From: Flavobacterium frigidarium DSM 17623
Lineage (GTDB): Bacteria; Bacteroidota; Bacteroidia; Flavobacteriales; Flavobacteriaceae
Reading direction: 5' to 3'
Assembly (NCBI RefSeq): GCF_000425505.1
Contig: NZ_AUDO01000016.1
Coordinates: 1 to 64,000, forward strand
DNA length: 64,000 bases
Positions 18,837 to 26,769 of this stretch are shown piece after piece. Both the position numbers and the translations under genes were made by a program. Below the pieces are notes generated by a model. The model worked only from the letters and a program-made list of their open reading frames with translations, did no database searches and had not been told where the DNA came from. How positions within the stretch are numbered: position 1 is the stretch's first letter; each line of letters starts with the position of its first letter.

Positions 18837-19072
18837 TATAGGGTAAGCACGAATTAATAATATAATGAATCGAAAAATACCTTTTATGTCAGACGAGGCT
18901 GGCTCGGCTTATCTTCGTATCAGAAACAAACATATCAAAAAATAGTGGTAATTGTCTTAAAAATATATTAAATTTTAAAATAAGAGCCATTATTTCATCA
19001 AAATGATGACTTAAGACCTTTTTTTAGTTTATAATGAAAAGTGACAATATGACATTTTTTAAGTTTTGGCAG
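18837..19072. other. Intergenic region without a recognisable gene
   Basis: No convincing reading frame or RNA gene is seen. The stretch holds a small dyad (CATCA/TGATG near 18998-19010) and AT-rich sequence leading to the grpE promoter. No CIRCE element (TTAGCACTC-N9-GAGTGCTAA) is present. Confidence 0.5.
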
Positions 19073-19083
19073 TACTTTTGCCA
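19067..19083 (+). promoter_or_regulatory. -7 box of grpE within a small dyad
   Basis: TACTTTTG at 19073-19080 matches TAnnTTTG 23 bp before the ATG at 19103. It is bracketed by TGGCA (19067-19071) and TGCCA (19079-19083), an inverted repeat that could be an operator, though five-base arms are weak evidence. The box lies inside the longest open frame, which excludes the ATG at 19034 as the start. Confidence 0.5.
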
Positions 19084-19102
19084 TCCAAAGAAAAGTGCAA
19101 AA

Positions 19103-19681
19103 ATGAAGTTTAAGAATATATTTAAAAATACTAGTAATATGGCAGCTGAAAATACAGAAATCGATCAAAAAATAGATGATGCAACGATTGAGAACAACGC
19201 TAACGAAGAGCAAGTTGTGACCGAAGAATTATCTGTTGAGGAGCAATTAACGAGAGACTTAACACAAGAAAAAGATAAGTTTTTGAGATTGTTTGCTGAG
19301 TTTGAAAATTACAAAAGACGTACTACAAAAGAGCGTATCGAATTGTTTAAAACGGCAAATCAAGAAGTTTTATTAGCGATGTTGCCAGTACTTGATGATT
19401 TTGACAGAGCGATGACTGAAATCTCTAAGTCAGAAGATGAGGTTATGACAAAAGGTGTTGAATTAATTCACGAGAAATTAAAAAGCACTTTAGTAACAAA
19501 AGGACTAGAAGTTGTAGATGTAAAAGCAGGAGATGCATTTGATGCTGATTTTGCTGAAGCAATTACACAAATTCCAGCTCCTTCTGATAAGATGAAAGGA
19601 AAGATCGTTGACGTTCTTGAAAAAGGATACAAATTAGGAGACAAAATTATCCGTTTTCCTAAAGTAGTAATCGGTCAATAG
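19103..19681 (+). CDS. grpE: Nucleotide exchange factor GrpE
   Basis: Homodimeric exchange factor that releases ADP from DnaK in the heat-shock chaperone cycle. The protein has an acidic N-terminal coiled coil, the core AEFENYKRRTTKERIELFKTANQEVL, the four-helix-bundle part LPVLDDFDRAMTEI and the C-terminal beta-wing ending in IVDVLEKGYKLGDKIIRFPKVVIGQ. ATG 19103 (MKFKNIF) is chosen because a promoter box lies at 19073-19080; ATG 19139 (MAAENTE) is an alternative. dnaJ follows after 94 bp in the same direction. Confidence 0.94.
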   Translation: MKFKNIFKNTSNMAAENTEIDQKIDDATIENNANEEQVVTEELSVEEQLTRDLTQEKDKFLRLFAEFENYKRRTTKERIELFKTANQEVLLAMLPVLDDFDRAMTEISKSEDEVMTKGVELIHEKLKSTLVTKGLEVVDVKAGDAFDADFAEAITQIPAPSDKMKGKIVDVLEKGYKLGDKIIRFPKVVIGQ

Positions 19682-19775
19682 AGAAAGCACTTGAAGATAA
19701 CATCATTGTCTTTAATAGTATATCTAAAAAAGGAAGGCTAGCGCAAGGTTAGTATTCGAAAAAATAAAAATTAAA

Positions 19776-20897
19776 ATGAAACAAGATTTTTACGAGATAT
19801 TAGGTATTTCTAAGGGTGCAGATGCTGCAGCCATTAAGAAAGCCTACAGAAAAAAAGCATTAGAGTATCATCCTGACAAAAACCCTGGAGACAAAGAGGC
19901 AGAGGAAAAGTTTAAGGTTGCAGCTGAAGCATACGAAGTTTTAAGTGATCCAGGTAAAAAAGCAAAGTACGATCAATATGGTCACCAAGCTTTTGATGGT
20001 TCAGGAGGATTTGGTGGCGGTGGTCAAGGCGGCATGAACATGGATGATATCTTCAGCCAATTTGGAGACATCTTTGGAAGTGCTTTTGGCGGCGGTGGCG
20101 GCTTTGGTGGCGGTGGCGGAGGTCAACGTAGAACTAAAGGTAGCAACCTTCGTATCAAAGTAAAATTGACATTAGAAGAAATTGCTAACGGTGTAGAAAA
20201 GAAGGTTAAAGTAAAACGTAAAATTCAAGCGCCAGGTGTTTCTTATAAAACTTGCGGTACTTGTCATGGTCAAGGACAGGTAATGCGTGTTACAAATACT
20301 ATCTTAGGTAGAATGCAATCAGCATCGACTTGCCCTACTTGTGGTGGTTCTGGTCAAATTTTAGATAAAAAACCTTCTGAGGCAGATGCTCAAGGAATGA
20401 TTCTAGAAGATGAAACAGTATCAATCAAAATTCCTGCAGGAGTTGTAGATGGTATGCAATTAAAAGTTTCTAATAAAGGAAATGATGCGCCAGGAAATAG
20501 TGTTCCAGGTGATTTAATTGTTGCTATTGAAGAGCTAGAGCATGAGTTTTTAAAACGTGAAGCAGAAAACTTGCACTACGATTTATATATTGGCTTTGCT
20601 GAGGCTGTTTTAGGAGTATCTAAGGATATCGAAGCAATCAACGGTAAAGTAAGAATCAAACTTGAAGAAGGAATTCAGTCAGGTAAGATCTTAAGATTAA
20701 AAGGAAAGGGAATTCCAAGTATTAATGGATACGGAAGTGGTGATTTGCTTGTACATGTAAATGTGTGGACTCCTAAAACTTTAAATAAAGAACAAAAACA
20801 ATTTTTTGAGAAAAACTTAGAAGATGATAATTTCATTCCTCACCCAGAGAAATCAGACAAATCATTCTTTGAAAAAGTAAAAGACATGTTTTCTTAA
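19776..20897 (+). CDS. dnaJ: Chaperone DnaJ with only two zinc-finger motifs
   Basis: Hsp40 co-chaperone that delivers substrates to DnaK and stimulates its ATPase. The J domain has HPD at 32-34, followed by a G/F-rich linker (74-116) and C-terminal beta-sandwich domains ending in [17 protein letters not shown] sequence. The zinc region has only two CxxCxGxG-type motifs (C160-GTC-HGQG and C186-PTC-GGSG), where type I DnaJ proteins have four. One zinc could still be bound by the four cysteines. I recall the same reduction in other flavobacterial DnaJ proteins, so it is likely a lineage trait. Length is 373 residues. Confidence 0.95.
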   Translation: MKQDFYEILGISKGADAAAIKKAYRKKALEYHPDKNPGDKEAEEKFKVAAEAYEVLSDPGKKAKYDQYGHQAFDGSGGFGGGGQGGMNMDDIFSQFGDIFGSAFGGGGGFGGGGGGQRRTKGSNLRIKVKLTLEEIANGVEKKVKVKRKIQAPGVSYKTCGTCHGQGQVMRVTNTILGRMQSASTCPTCGGSGQILDKKPSEADAQGMILEDETVSIKIPAGVVDGMQLKVSNKGNDAPGNSVPGDLIVAIEELEHEFLKREAENLHYDLYIGFAEAVLGVSKDIEAINGKVRIKLEEGIQSGKILRLKGKGIPSINGYGSGDLLVHVNVWTPKTLNKEQKQFFEKNLEDDNFIPHPEKSDKSFFEKVKDMFS

Positions 20898-20954
20898 ATA
20901 AATGAACTAATAATAAGATTATTGTTAAAGCGGTTTTCTAATTATATTATATTT

Positions 20955-20987
20955 CCCATCCTTGTGTAAATAAGGGTGGGTTTTTTT
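20955..20987 (+). terminator. Intrinsic terminator after dnaJ
   Basis: CCCATCCTT pairs with AAGGGTGGG (one T-G wobble) around an eight-base loop, followed by TTTTTTT. It closes the grpE-dnaJ unit. Confidence 0.9.
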
Positions 20988-21081
20988 ATGCTGCAATGCT
21001 AAAGATTTCGATACTAATTATTTACTTTTACACAGTCACAGTCTTATATAGTCATGCTGTGAAAATAAATTCAAAATTTAC

Positions 21082-22002
21082 ATGAGTAACTTACTTGAAG
21101 TTAATAAAGTAATTAAGCAGTACGGTGATTACGTGGCGCTTAACGAAGTCTCTTTGACTGTGCCCAAAGGCAGTATATATGGTTTACTAGGTCCTAATGG
21201 TGCCGGAAAAACATCGCTTATTCGAATAATAAACCAAATCACTTTGCCTGATAGCGGCGAAATCATTCTCGATGGAGAAAAATTGCAACCCAAACACGTG
21301 CAGTATATAGGCTACCTTCCGGAGGAGCGCGGACTCTACACGAGTATGAAAGTGGGGGAGCAGTGCTTGTACTTAGCACAAATGAAAGGATTGAGTAAAT
21401 CAGAAGCTACAAAGCAGTTGAACTACTGGTTTGATCGTTTGGGAATTCAAGGTTGGTGGAATAAAAAAATCCAAGAACTATCTAAAGGAATGGCTCAAAA
21501 AATTCAATTTGTGGTTTGCGTTCTGCACAAACCTAAATTACTAATTTTTGACGAACCTTTTTCTGGCTTTGACCCTGTAAATGCAAATATCATTAAGGAC
21601 GAAATCCTAGCGCTTAGAGATGAAGGAGCTACAATTATATTTTCTACCCATCGTATGGAAAGCGTCGAGGAACTTTGTGATCATATTGCTTTGATTCACA
21701 AATCTAATAAACTCATCGAAGGAAAATTAGATACAGTGAAAAGAGAATACAAGACCAATAGTTTTGAAGTGGGAATTTTATCTTCTAATGTCGAGCAGCT
21801 AATGTACGCGCTTACTCAAAAATTTACGGTGAGCCCAGCTAATTTTAAGTCTTTAAATAACGAACTCAAATTAGCAGTTCAAATAGGTAATGCGACACCA
21901 AACGAGCTATTGAATATTTTAACGCAGCAAGGGCAAGTAACTCACTTTGTAGAGAAAATCCCAACAGTTAATGATATTTTTATACAGGCAGTTAGCCAAT
22001 AG
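21082..22002 (+). CDS. ABC transporter ATP-binding protein, NatA-like
   Basis: ATPase subunit of an ABC-2 type exporter, 306 residues. Walker A is GPNGAGKTS, the signature loop is LSKGMAQKIQF (LSKGM instead of LSGGQ, as in several NatA/CcmA-like ATPases), Walker B is LLIFDEPFSGFDP, and the switch histidine is in STHRM. The last 80 residues form the DUF4162-type extension typical of this subfamily. The permease follows 34 bp later. NatAB systems export Na+ in Bacillus, but the substrate here is not inferable. Confidence 0.92.
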   Translation: MSNLLEVNKVIKQYGDYVALNEVSLTVPKGSIYGLLGPNGAGKTSLIRIINQITLPDSGEIILDGEKLQPKHVQYIGYLPEERGLYTSMKVGEQCLYLAQMKGLSKSEATKQLNYWFDRLGIQGWWNKKIQELSKGMAQKIQFVVCVLHKPKLLIFDEPFSGFDPVNANIIKDEILALRDEGATIIFSTHRMESVEELCDHIALIHKSNKLIEGKLDTVKREYKTNSFEVGILSSNVEQLMYALTQKFTVSPANFKSLNNELKLAVQIGNATPNELLNILTQQGQVTHFVEKIPTVNDIFIQAVSQ

Positions 22003-22036
22003 TTTTGATCTTAATTATTTAAAAACACATTAGTAA

Positions 22037-23359
22037 ATGAGTATTATATCATTAATTATAAAAAGAGAATTTGTTGCTAAAGTCCGCAATAAATCCTTCA
22101 TAGTAATGACTTTTTTGAGTCCGTTATTGTTTGTCGCTATCATTGCTTTTATAGCTTATTTAAGTTCTATGAAAGCAGATACAAAGGAGATTGCAATTCA
22201 TGACGAGTCAGGATTGTTTGTAAAAGAATTTACTACAAAAAACAAGGACGACGACGCCTATAAATACATTGACCTTTCGACCACCGCTGTGAATGCTTTA
22301 AAAGATAGTATTACAAAGGAGCGTTACGAGGGGCTTTTAATTATTCCGCAATCTAGTGAAATAAGTGATTTAGAGACTAAAATTCAGTTTGTATCAAACA
22401 GCAGTCCTAGCATTGTATTTATCGAGCAAATTCAAAAAACAGTTGCAAATAAGATTACTAAAATTAACTTATACAAAGCTAATTTAGATACCCTAGCCAT
22501 TCAAAATGCGCAATCAAAAGTAAATATTAGTCTTGCAAAAGCCTCTGGAGAACAAAGCGTTAAAGGTGTAAACGAAATAAAAATTGCAATTGGTGGCGGA
22601 TTTGGTTACTTGATTATGATGTTCATCATTATTTATGGAAACATGGTGATGCGAAGTGTAATCGAAGAGAAAACAAACCGTATTATCGAAATCATTATTT
22701 CATCAGTGAAACCTTTTCAGTTAATGATTGGTAAAATTATAGGAACTTCTCTAGCGGGTATTTTACAATTTTTTATCTGGGCTGTAATTGGTTTGTCTAT
22801 TATGTTTGCTGCTTCAATGTTCTTTGGCGTAAATGTGGGTTCAGCTACAAAAATGCCACCGGAATTAATGAGCGAAGCTCAAATGCAAATCACTAATACG
22901 GCACAATTATACATCACTGAGTTATGGAACTTACCTATAGCGACTATTCTAATAGGATTTGTAGTGTATTTTATAGGAGGTTACTTTTTATACAGTTCGT
23001 TCTACGCAGCCATTGGTGCAGCAGTCGACAATCAAACAGATTCGCAACAATTTTTAATTCCTATCATCATGCCACTTATGTTAAGCGTGTATGTGGGCTT
23101 TTTTAGTGTAATTAACGATCCACACGGAACAATAGCAGTAGTTTTCTCAATGATTCCGCTTACTTCTCCTATTGTAATGTTAATGCGTATTCCATTTGGC
23201 GTACCTTTGTGGCAAATCGCGATATCAGTGACTTTGTTATTTGCAACATTTTTTGCGGTAGTATGGTTTGCGGCAAAAATTTACCGCGTAGGTATTTTAA
23301 TGTACGGTAAAAAACCAAGTTGGAAAGAGCTTTATCGTTGGTTGAAATACACTGGATAA
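22037..23359 (+). CDS. ABC-2 type transporter permease, NatB-like
   Basis: Membrane subunit of 440 residues paired with the preceding ATPase. The N-terminal helix (IVMTFLSPLLFVAIIAFIAYL) is followed by a large extracytoplasmic domain (about 45-180). A C-terminal bundle of five or six helices begins at GYLIMMFIIIYGNMVMRSVIEEKTNRIIEIIISSVKPFQLM, which is the ABC-2 core motif. No terminator follows; a dispersed repeat (copy B) lies between this gene and the response regulator. Confidence 0.9.
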   Translation: MSIISLIIKREFVAKVRNKSFIVMTFLSPLLFVAIIAFIAYLSSMKADTKEIAIHDESGLFVKEFTTKNKDDDAYKYIDLSTTAVNALKDSITKERYEGLLIIPQSSEISDLETKIQFVSNSSPSIVFIEQIQKTVANKITKINLYKANLDTLAIQNAQSKVNISLAKASGEQSVKGVNEIKIAIGGGFGYLIMMFIIIYGNMVMRSVIEEKTNRIIEIIISSVKPFQLMIGKIIGTSLAGILQFFIWAVIGLSIMFAASMFFGVNVGSATKMPPELMSEAQMQITNTAQLYITELWNLPIATILIGFVVYFIGGYFLYSSFYAAIGAAVDNQTDSQQFLIPIIMPLMLSVYVGFFSVINDPHGTIAVVFSMIPLTSPIVMLMRIPFGVPLWQIAISVTLLFATFFAVVWFAAKIYRVGILMYGKKPSWKELYRWLKYTG

Positions 23360-23443
23360 ATAGCAAAACCGTACTTTAGATAAAAAGAAAATGCAACTTG
23401 AACATCCAAAGAGTGGGAGCGAATGGCTTGATTTTTGTCAGTT

Positions 23444-23524
23444 GATATAGTACCTGCTGTACGCTGTATCTCTACGTCCCTGAAAATCGGGACTTCGAGG
23501 ATGCCGCTTCCATCAGGGCTAGTT
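23444..23524 (-). repeat. Dispersed hairpin repeat, copy B
   Basis: Read on the minus strand this begins CTAGCCCTGATGGAAGCGGC and ends ATACAGCGTACAGCAGG, matching copy A (4259-4333) at about 22 of 24 positions on one side and 17 of 19 on the other. The central sequence differs from copy A but also forms a hairpin (GTCCC/GGGAC around TGAAAATC at 23476-23493), closed by ATC/GAT. It lies between the NatB-like gene and the sigma-54 regulator. Confidence 0.85.
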
Positions 23525-23611
23525 AGGAGAAAATGGGATTTTTTTGCATTCATTCTCCTTTCGATGATAAAATAAATAGCTCATAATCATAACCAATTAA
23601 TTTAGAGAAAC

Positions 23612-24775
23612 ATGCCAAAAATACTAATCATAGAAGACGAAGCAGCAATCCGAAGAGTGCTAGGTAAAATCCTATCTGAAGAAAATGACACTTATGAAGT
23701 TGAAGATGCTGAAGATGGTATAGTAGGTTTCGAAAAAATAAAAAATAACGATTATGATTTGGTTCTATGCGACATCAAAATGCCTAAAATGGATGGTGTC
23801 GAACTCTTAGAAGCAGTAAAAAAGATAAAACCTGAAATTCCTATGGTAATGATCTCTGGTCATGGCGATATGGAAACAGCAATAAATACCATGCGAATGG
23901 GGGCTTTTGATTATATCTCAAAACCGCCAGATTTAAACCGTTTATTAAATACGGTTAGAAACGCCTTAGATAAAAAACAATTAGTCGTAGAGAATAAAAT
24001 ACTTAAGAAAAAGGTAAGTAAAAACTACGAAATGATAGGTGAAAGTGACGCAATTAATCTCATCAAAGTGATGATTGATAAAGTTGCTGAAACGGAAGCA
24101 AGAGTTTTAATCACTGGACCCAACGGAACGGGAAAAGAGCTTGTAGCGCATCAATTGCATGAAAAGAGTGAGCGCGCTAATTTTCCGTTAATCGAAGTAA
24201 ATTGTGCTGCGATACCAAGTGAGTTGATAGAAAGTGAATTATTTGGTCATGTAAAAGGGGCTTTTACATCGGCAGTGAAAGACCGTGCAGGGAAGTTTGA
24301 AGCTGCAGATAAAGGAACTATCTTCTTAGATGAAATTGGAGATATGAGTTTATCGGCTCAAGCCAAAGTATTACGTGCCTTGCAAGAAAATATGATCACT
24401 AGGGTTGGAGCAGACAAAGACATCAAAGTAGATGTACGAGTTGTAGCGGCTACAAATAAAGATTTAAAAGTAGAAATTGCAGAAGGCCGTTTCCGTGAAG
24501 ATTTATATCATAGATTAGCAGTGATTTTAATCAAAGTGCCTTCATTAAATGAGAGACGCGATGATATCCCGTTATTGATTACGCATTTCACAAACAAGAT
24601 TGCATCTGAGCAGGGGACTTCAGTGAAGAAGTTTACAAAAGATGCCGTTAAATTATTGCAAGAATACGACTGGACAGGAAATATTAGAGAATTGCGCAAC
24701 GTTGTCGAGCGTTTAATTATCCTTGGCGGAAGCGAAATATCAGAGAGTGATGTGAAATTATTTGCATCAAAATAA
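23612..24775 (+). CDS. NtrC-type sigma-54 response regulator lacking a DNA-binding domain
   Basis: A 387-residue bacterial enhancer-binding protein. The receiver domain (1-120) has the acidic pair E8-D9, phospho-acceptor D54 and K104. The AAA+ domain has Walker A GPNGTGKE (169-176), Walker B TIFLDEIGDM (236-245) and the GNIRELRN arginine-finger region. The sigma-54 contact loop reads GAFTSA (216-221) rather than GAFTGA. The protein ends about ten residues after the AAA+ lid, so the usual Fis-type helix-turn-helix of 60-80 residues is absent. No sensor kinase is adjacent. It may activate sigma-54 promoters from solution or through a partner. Confidence 0.9.
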   Translation: MPKILIIEDEAAIRRVLGKILSEENDTYEVEDAEDGIVGFEKIKNNDYDLVLCDIKMPKMDGVELLEAVKKIKPEIPMVMISGHGDMETAINTMRMGAFDYISKPPDLNRLLNTVRNALDKKQLVVENKILKKKVSKNYEMIGESDAINLIKVMIDKVAETEARVLITGPNGTGKELVAHQLHEKSERANFPLIEVNCAAIPSELIESELFGHVKGAFTSAVKDRAGKFEAADKGTIFLDEIGDMSLSAQAKVLRALQENMITRVGADKDIKVDVRVVAATNKDLKVEIAEGRFREDLYHRLAVILIKVPSLNERRDDIPLLITHFTNKIASEQGTSVKKFTKDAVKLLQEYDWTGNIRELRNVVERLIILGGSEISESDVKLFASK

Positions 24776-24838
24776 AATAAACATAATGAGTTAAAATCTT
24801 GAAAATAGGGAGTAGTGCACTCAAAGGCTTCAAGTTTG

Positions 24839-24846
24839 TATCTTTG
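24839..24846 (+). promoter_or_regulatory. -7 box of the DEAD-box-like gene
   Basis: TATCTTTG matches TAnnTTTG and ends 12 bases before the ATG at 24859, giving a very short leader. The box lies inside the longer open frame that starts at a TTG at 24799, which supports the internal start. Confidence 0.6.
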
Positions 24847-24858
24847 AATCAAATAGAA

Positions 24859-25554
24859 ATGAAATTAAAAAAATTAAACGAAGGTTTAAAGGAATCGTTA
24901 ATCAACAACGGTCTAACTGAAGCAAATGTTTTACAGCAAGACACTTTTTCGACAATAAAAAGTGGTGCTGATTGTTTGATATTAGCGCCAGTAGGTAGCG
25001 GAAAAACAACTACAATTGTAATAAACGTTATTCAGCAATTAGTGAAAGAAGGGGAGCAATCTCCTAGAGCTTTAATCGTTGTTCAAGATAAAGATAAAGT
25101 TCTTGAAATGATCGCTATGTTTGAAAAGTATGGTAAGCATACTGACTTAACAGTGTTTGGTGTTCATGAAAAAGGAGATATGGAATACGATAAAAACTTC
25201 ATCTCTGGAGGAATTGATGTGCTAGTAGGTACACCAGGAAAGTTAAGCGAAATGTTTACGACGGCAGGCTACAATGTTAATCGATTAAAAATGTTTATTG
25301 TTGATGATGCAGACCCGATTTTAAAATTGCGTCATGAAACAAGAATTATGCGTATTTCAAACAGTATTGTAAAAACACAACGTATTATTTTTGCGACTGA
25401 TTTAACTGAGCGTGTAGAATCACTTGCAGATAAAATGCTTGATGAGCCATTCGAATTTGATTATGACGACGAGGATTTTGAAGAAGATGAGGACGAAGAA
25501 GATGAGGACAAAGCAGCTGAATCAGGAGATGTTGAAGAGGTTAAAGAGGATTAA
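24859..25554 (+). CDS. Single-domain DEAD-box-like ATPase with acidic tail
   Basis: The 231-residue protein contains only the first RecA-like domain of a DEAD-box helicase. Walker A is APVGSGKT (43-50), motif Ib is TPGKL (125-129), motif II reads DDAD (149-152) instead of DEAD, and motif III reads FAT (178-180) instead of SAT. The second helicase domain with motifs IV-VI is missing. The last 33 residues (199-231) are mostly Asp and Glu. Without the second domain, RNA unwinding is not expected. It may be an ATP-binding regulator or a partner of another helicase; that is inference. A DUF2007 gene follows 48 bp later. Confidence 0.82.
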   Translation: MKLKKLNEGLKESLINNGLTEANVLQQDTFSTIKSGADCLILAPVGSGKTTTIVINVIQQLVKEGEQSPRALIVVQDKDKVLEMIAMFEKYGKHTDLTVFGVHEKGDMEYDKNFISGGIDVLVGTPGKLSEMFTTAGYNVNRLKMFIVDDADPILKLRHETRIMRISNSIVKTQRIIFATDLTERVESLADKMLDEPFEFDYDDEDFEEDEDEEDEDKAAESGDVEEVKED

Positions 25555-25602
25555 GTACTAGGTTTAGATTTTAAAATATATATAACGATAAATAAGAACG
25601 CC

Positions 25603-25821
25603 ATGGGATTAATGAAAGTATTTTCTGGAAGTGAAATTTTGGCTTTAGCCTTAAAAGAAAAAATTGAAGCAATTAATATAGATGTCTTAATGAAAGACAA
25701 TATTCAATCAGCACGTTTGGCTGGTTTTGGAAGTTCAGGTTCAGCGGTAGAATTGTTTGTTCAAGAGACAGATTATGGTAAAGTGCACCCAATCATAGAA
25801 GAATTTAGACTAAGTATCTAA
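25603..25821 (+). CDS. DUF2007-type small protein
   Basis: The 72-residue protein fits the DUF2007 family (putative signal-transducing small alpha/beta domain): MKVFSGSEILALALKEKIEAINID, then DNIQSARLAGFGSSGSAVELFVQETDYGKVHPIIEEF. Family members are ferredoxin-like domains, related to PII-like folds, without known catalysis. ATG 25603 or the in-frame ATG at 25612 (MKVFSG) could be the start. It lies downstream of the DEAD-box-like gene in the same direction and ends in a strong terminator, so the two probably form one unit. Confidence 0.82.
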   Translation: MGLMKVFSGSEILALALKEKIEAINIDVLMKDNIQSARLAGFGSSGSAVELFVQETDYGKVHPIIEEFRLSI

Positions 25822-25844
25822 TGAATATAAAGCATTAAAAAATT

Positions 25845-25882
25845 AAAAACCCTGACATCACACATGATGAATCAGGGTTTTT
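25845..25882 (+). terminator. Intrinsic terminator after the DUF2007 gene
   Basis: AAAAACCCTGA pairs with TCAGGGTTTTT, and an inner CATCA/TGATG stem continues it. A run of T ends the structure. Confidence 0.9.
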
Positions 25883-25906
25883 CTACATATATAAAATAAG
25901 CATAAA

Positions 25907-26716
25907 ATGAAGTACAAAATGCTAGTTCTAGACATGGATGATACGTTGCTTAATGACGATCACACTATATCTAACGAGAACAAGGAAATGCTTTTTAAAG
26001 CAAAAGAAATAGGTGTTCACATCATCTTAGCATCTGGAAGACCTACGCCCGCAATGACCCGCTATGCACAGGAATTGGAATTAGATAATTCGTTTATCAT
26101 TTCATATAATGGAGCTGTAATAACTGATTTAAAGACTAACGAAATCATCTTTGAACAGATGTTGACGAAGGATCAAATTCACGAACTTTATGAGTACAGC
26201 GTAAAAAGCAAAACGGCTATTATAACTTATATTGATGGGGCTGTGGTAAGCGAGACTGACTCTGAATATATTGATATCGAGTTAAATATTACTGGACTTC
26301 CTCACAATAAAGTTGTGAGTTTTGAAGAGGCGGTGCAAGCTCCTGCGGTAAAATGTATTTTATTAGAAGAGCCTTCGTACTTAAAAACTGTCGAAAAAGA
26401 TTTAAAAGAAGCAATGCCACATTTAAGTGTCAGCATGTCTAAACCCTTCTTTCTTGAAGTAGCACAACACGGAATTGACAAAGCAGCAAGTATAAAAATA
26501 TTAGCAGAAAAACTAGGTGTATTACAAAGTGAGATTATCGCAGTAGGTAATGCAGGAAATGATCTTACCATGATTGAATATGCTGGTTTGGGTGTATGGG
26601 TAGGTAATGTAACGCCCGAATTGAGAGATAGAGGAGATATTATTGTGGCTTCAAATAACGATCATGGAGTTGCTGAGGTAATTCAGCGATTCATATTGAA
26701 TCAAGAAGTGATCTAA
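25907..26716 (+). CDS. Cof-type HAD-IIB family hydrolase
   Basis: The 269-residue protein has the Cof/YbiV layout: motif I LDMDDTLL, motif II ILASGRP, a large C2 cap domain (about 85-185), and motif III/IV AVGNAGNDLTMIEYAGLGVWVGN, where the usual GDxxND reads GNAGND (Asn in place of the first Asp). Such enzymes dephosphorylate sugar phosphates or flavin and PLP precursors, with broad specificity. It stands alone between two strong terminators. Confidence 0.92.
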   Translation: MKYKMLVLDMDDTLLNDDHTISNENKEMLFKAKEIGVHIILASGRPTPAMTRYAQELELDNSFIISYNGAVITDLKTNEIIFEQMLTKDQIHELYEYSVKSKTAIITYIDGAVVSETDSEYIDIELNITGLPHNKVVSFEEAVQAPAVKCILLEEPSYLKTVEKDLKEAMPHLSVSMSKPFFLEVAQHGIDKAASIKILAEKLGVLQSEIIAVGNAGNDLTMIEYAGLGVWVGNVTPELRDRGDIIVASNNDHGVAEVIQRFILNQEVI

Positions 26717-26767
26717 AAAAAACGCTCTTTATTTAGTCAAGATAGCTTGAAAATAAGGAGCGTTTTT
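26716..26767. terminator. Bidirectional terminator between convergent genes
   Basis: AACGCTC (26721-26727) pairs with GAGCGTT (26758-26764) with further inner pairing (TTATTT/AAATAA, TCAAG/CTTGA), flanked by A and T runs. It serves the Cof-type gene and the peptide-binding lipoprotein gene. Confidence 0.88.
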
Positions 26768-26769
26768 AT

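Noticed and set aside
19034..19102. Upstream ATG for grpE
   Set aside because: A -7 promoter box lies downstream of it at 19073-19080, and GrpE homology starts later.
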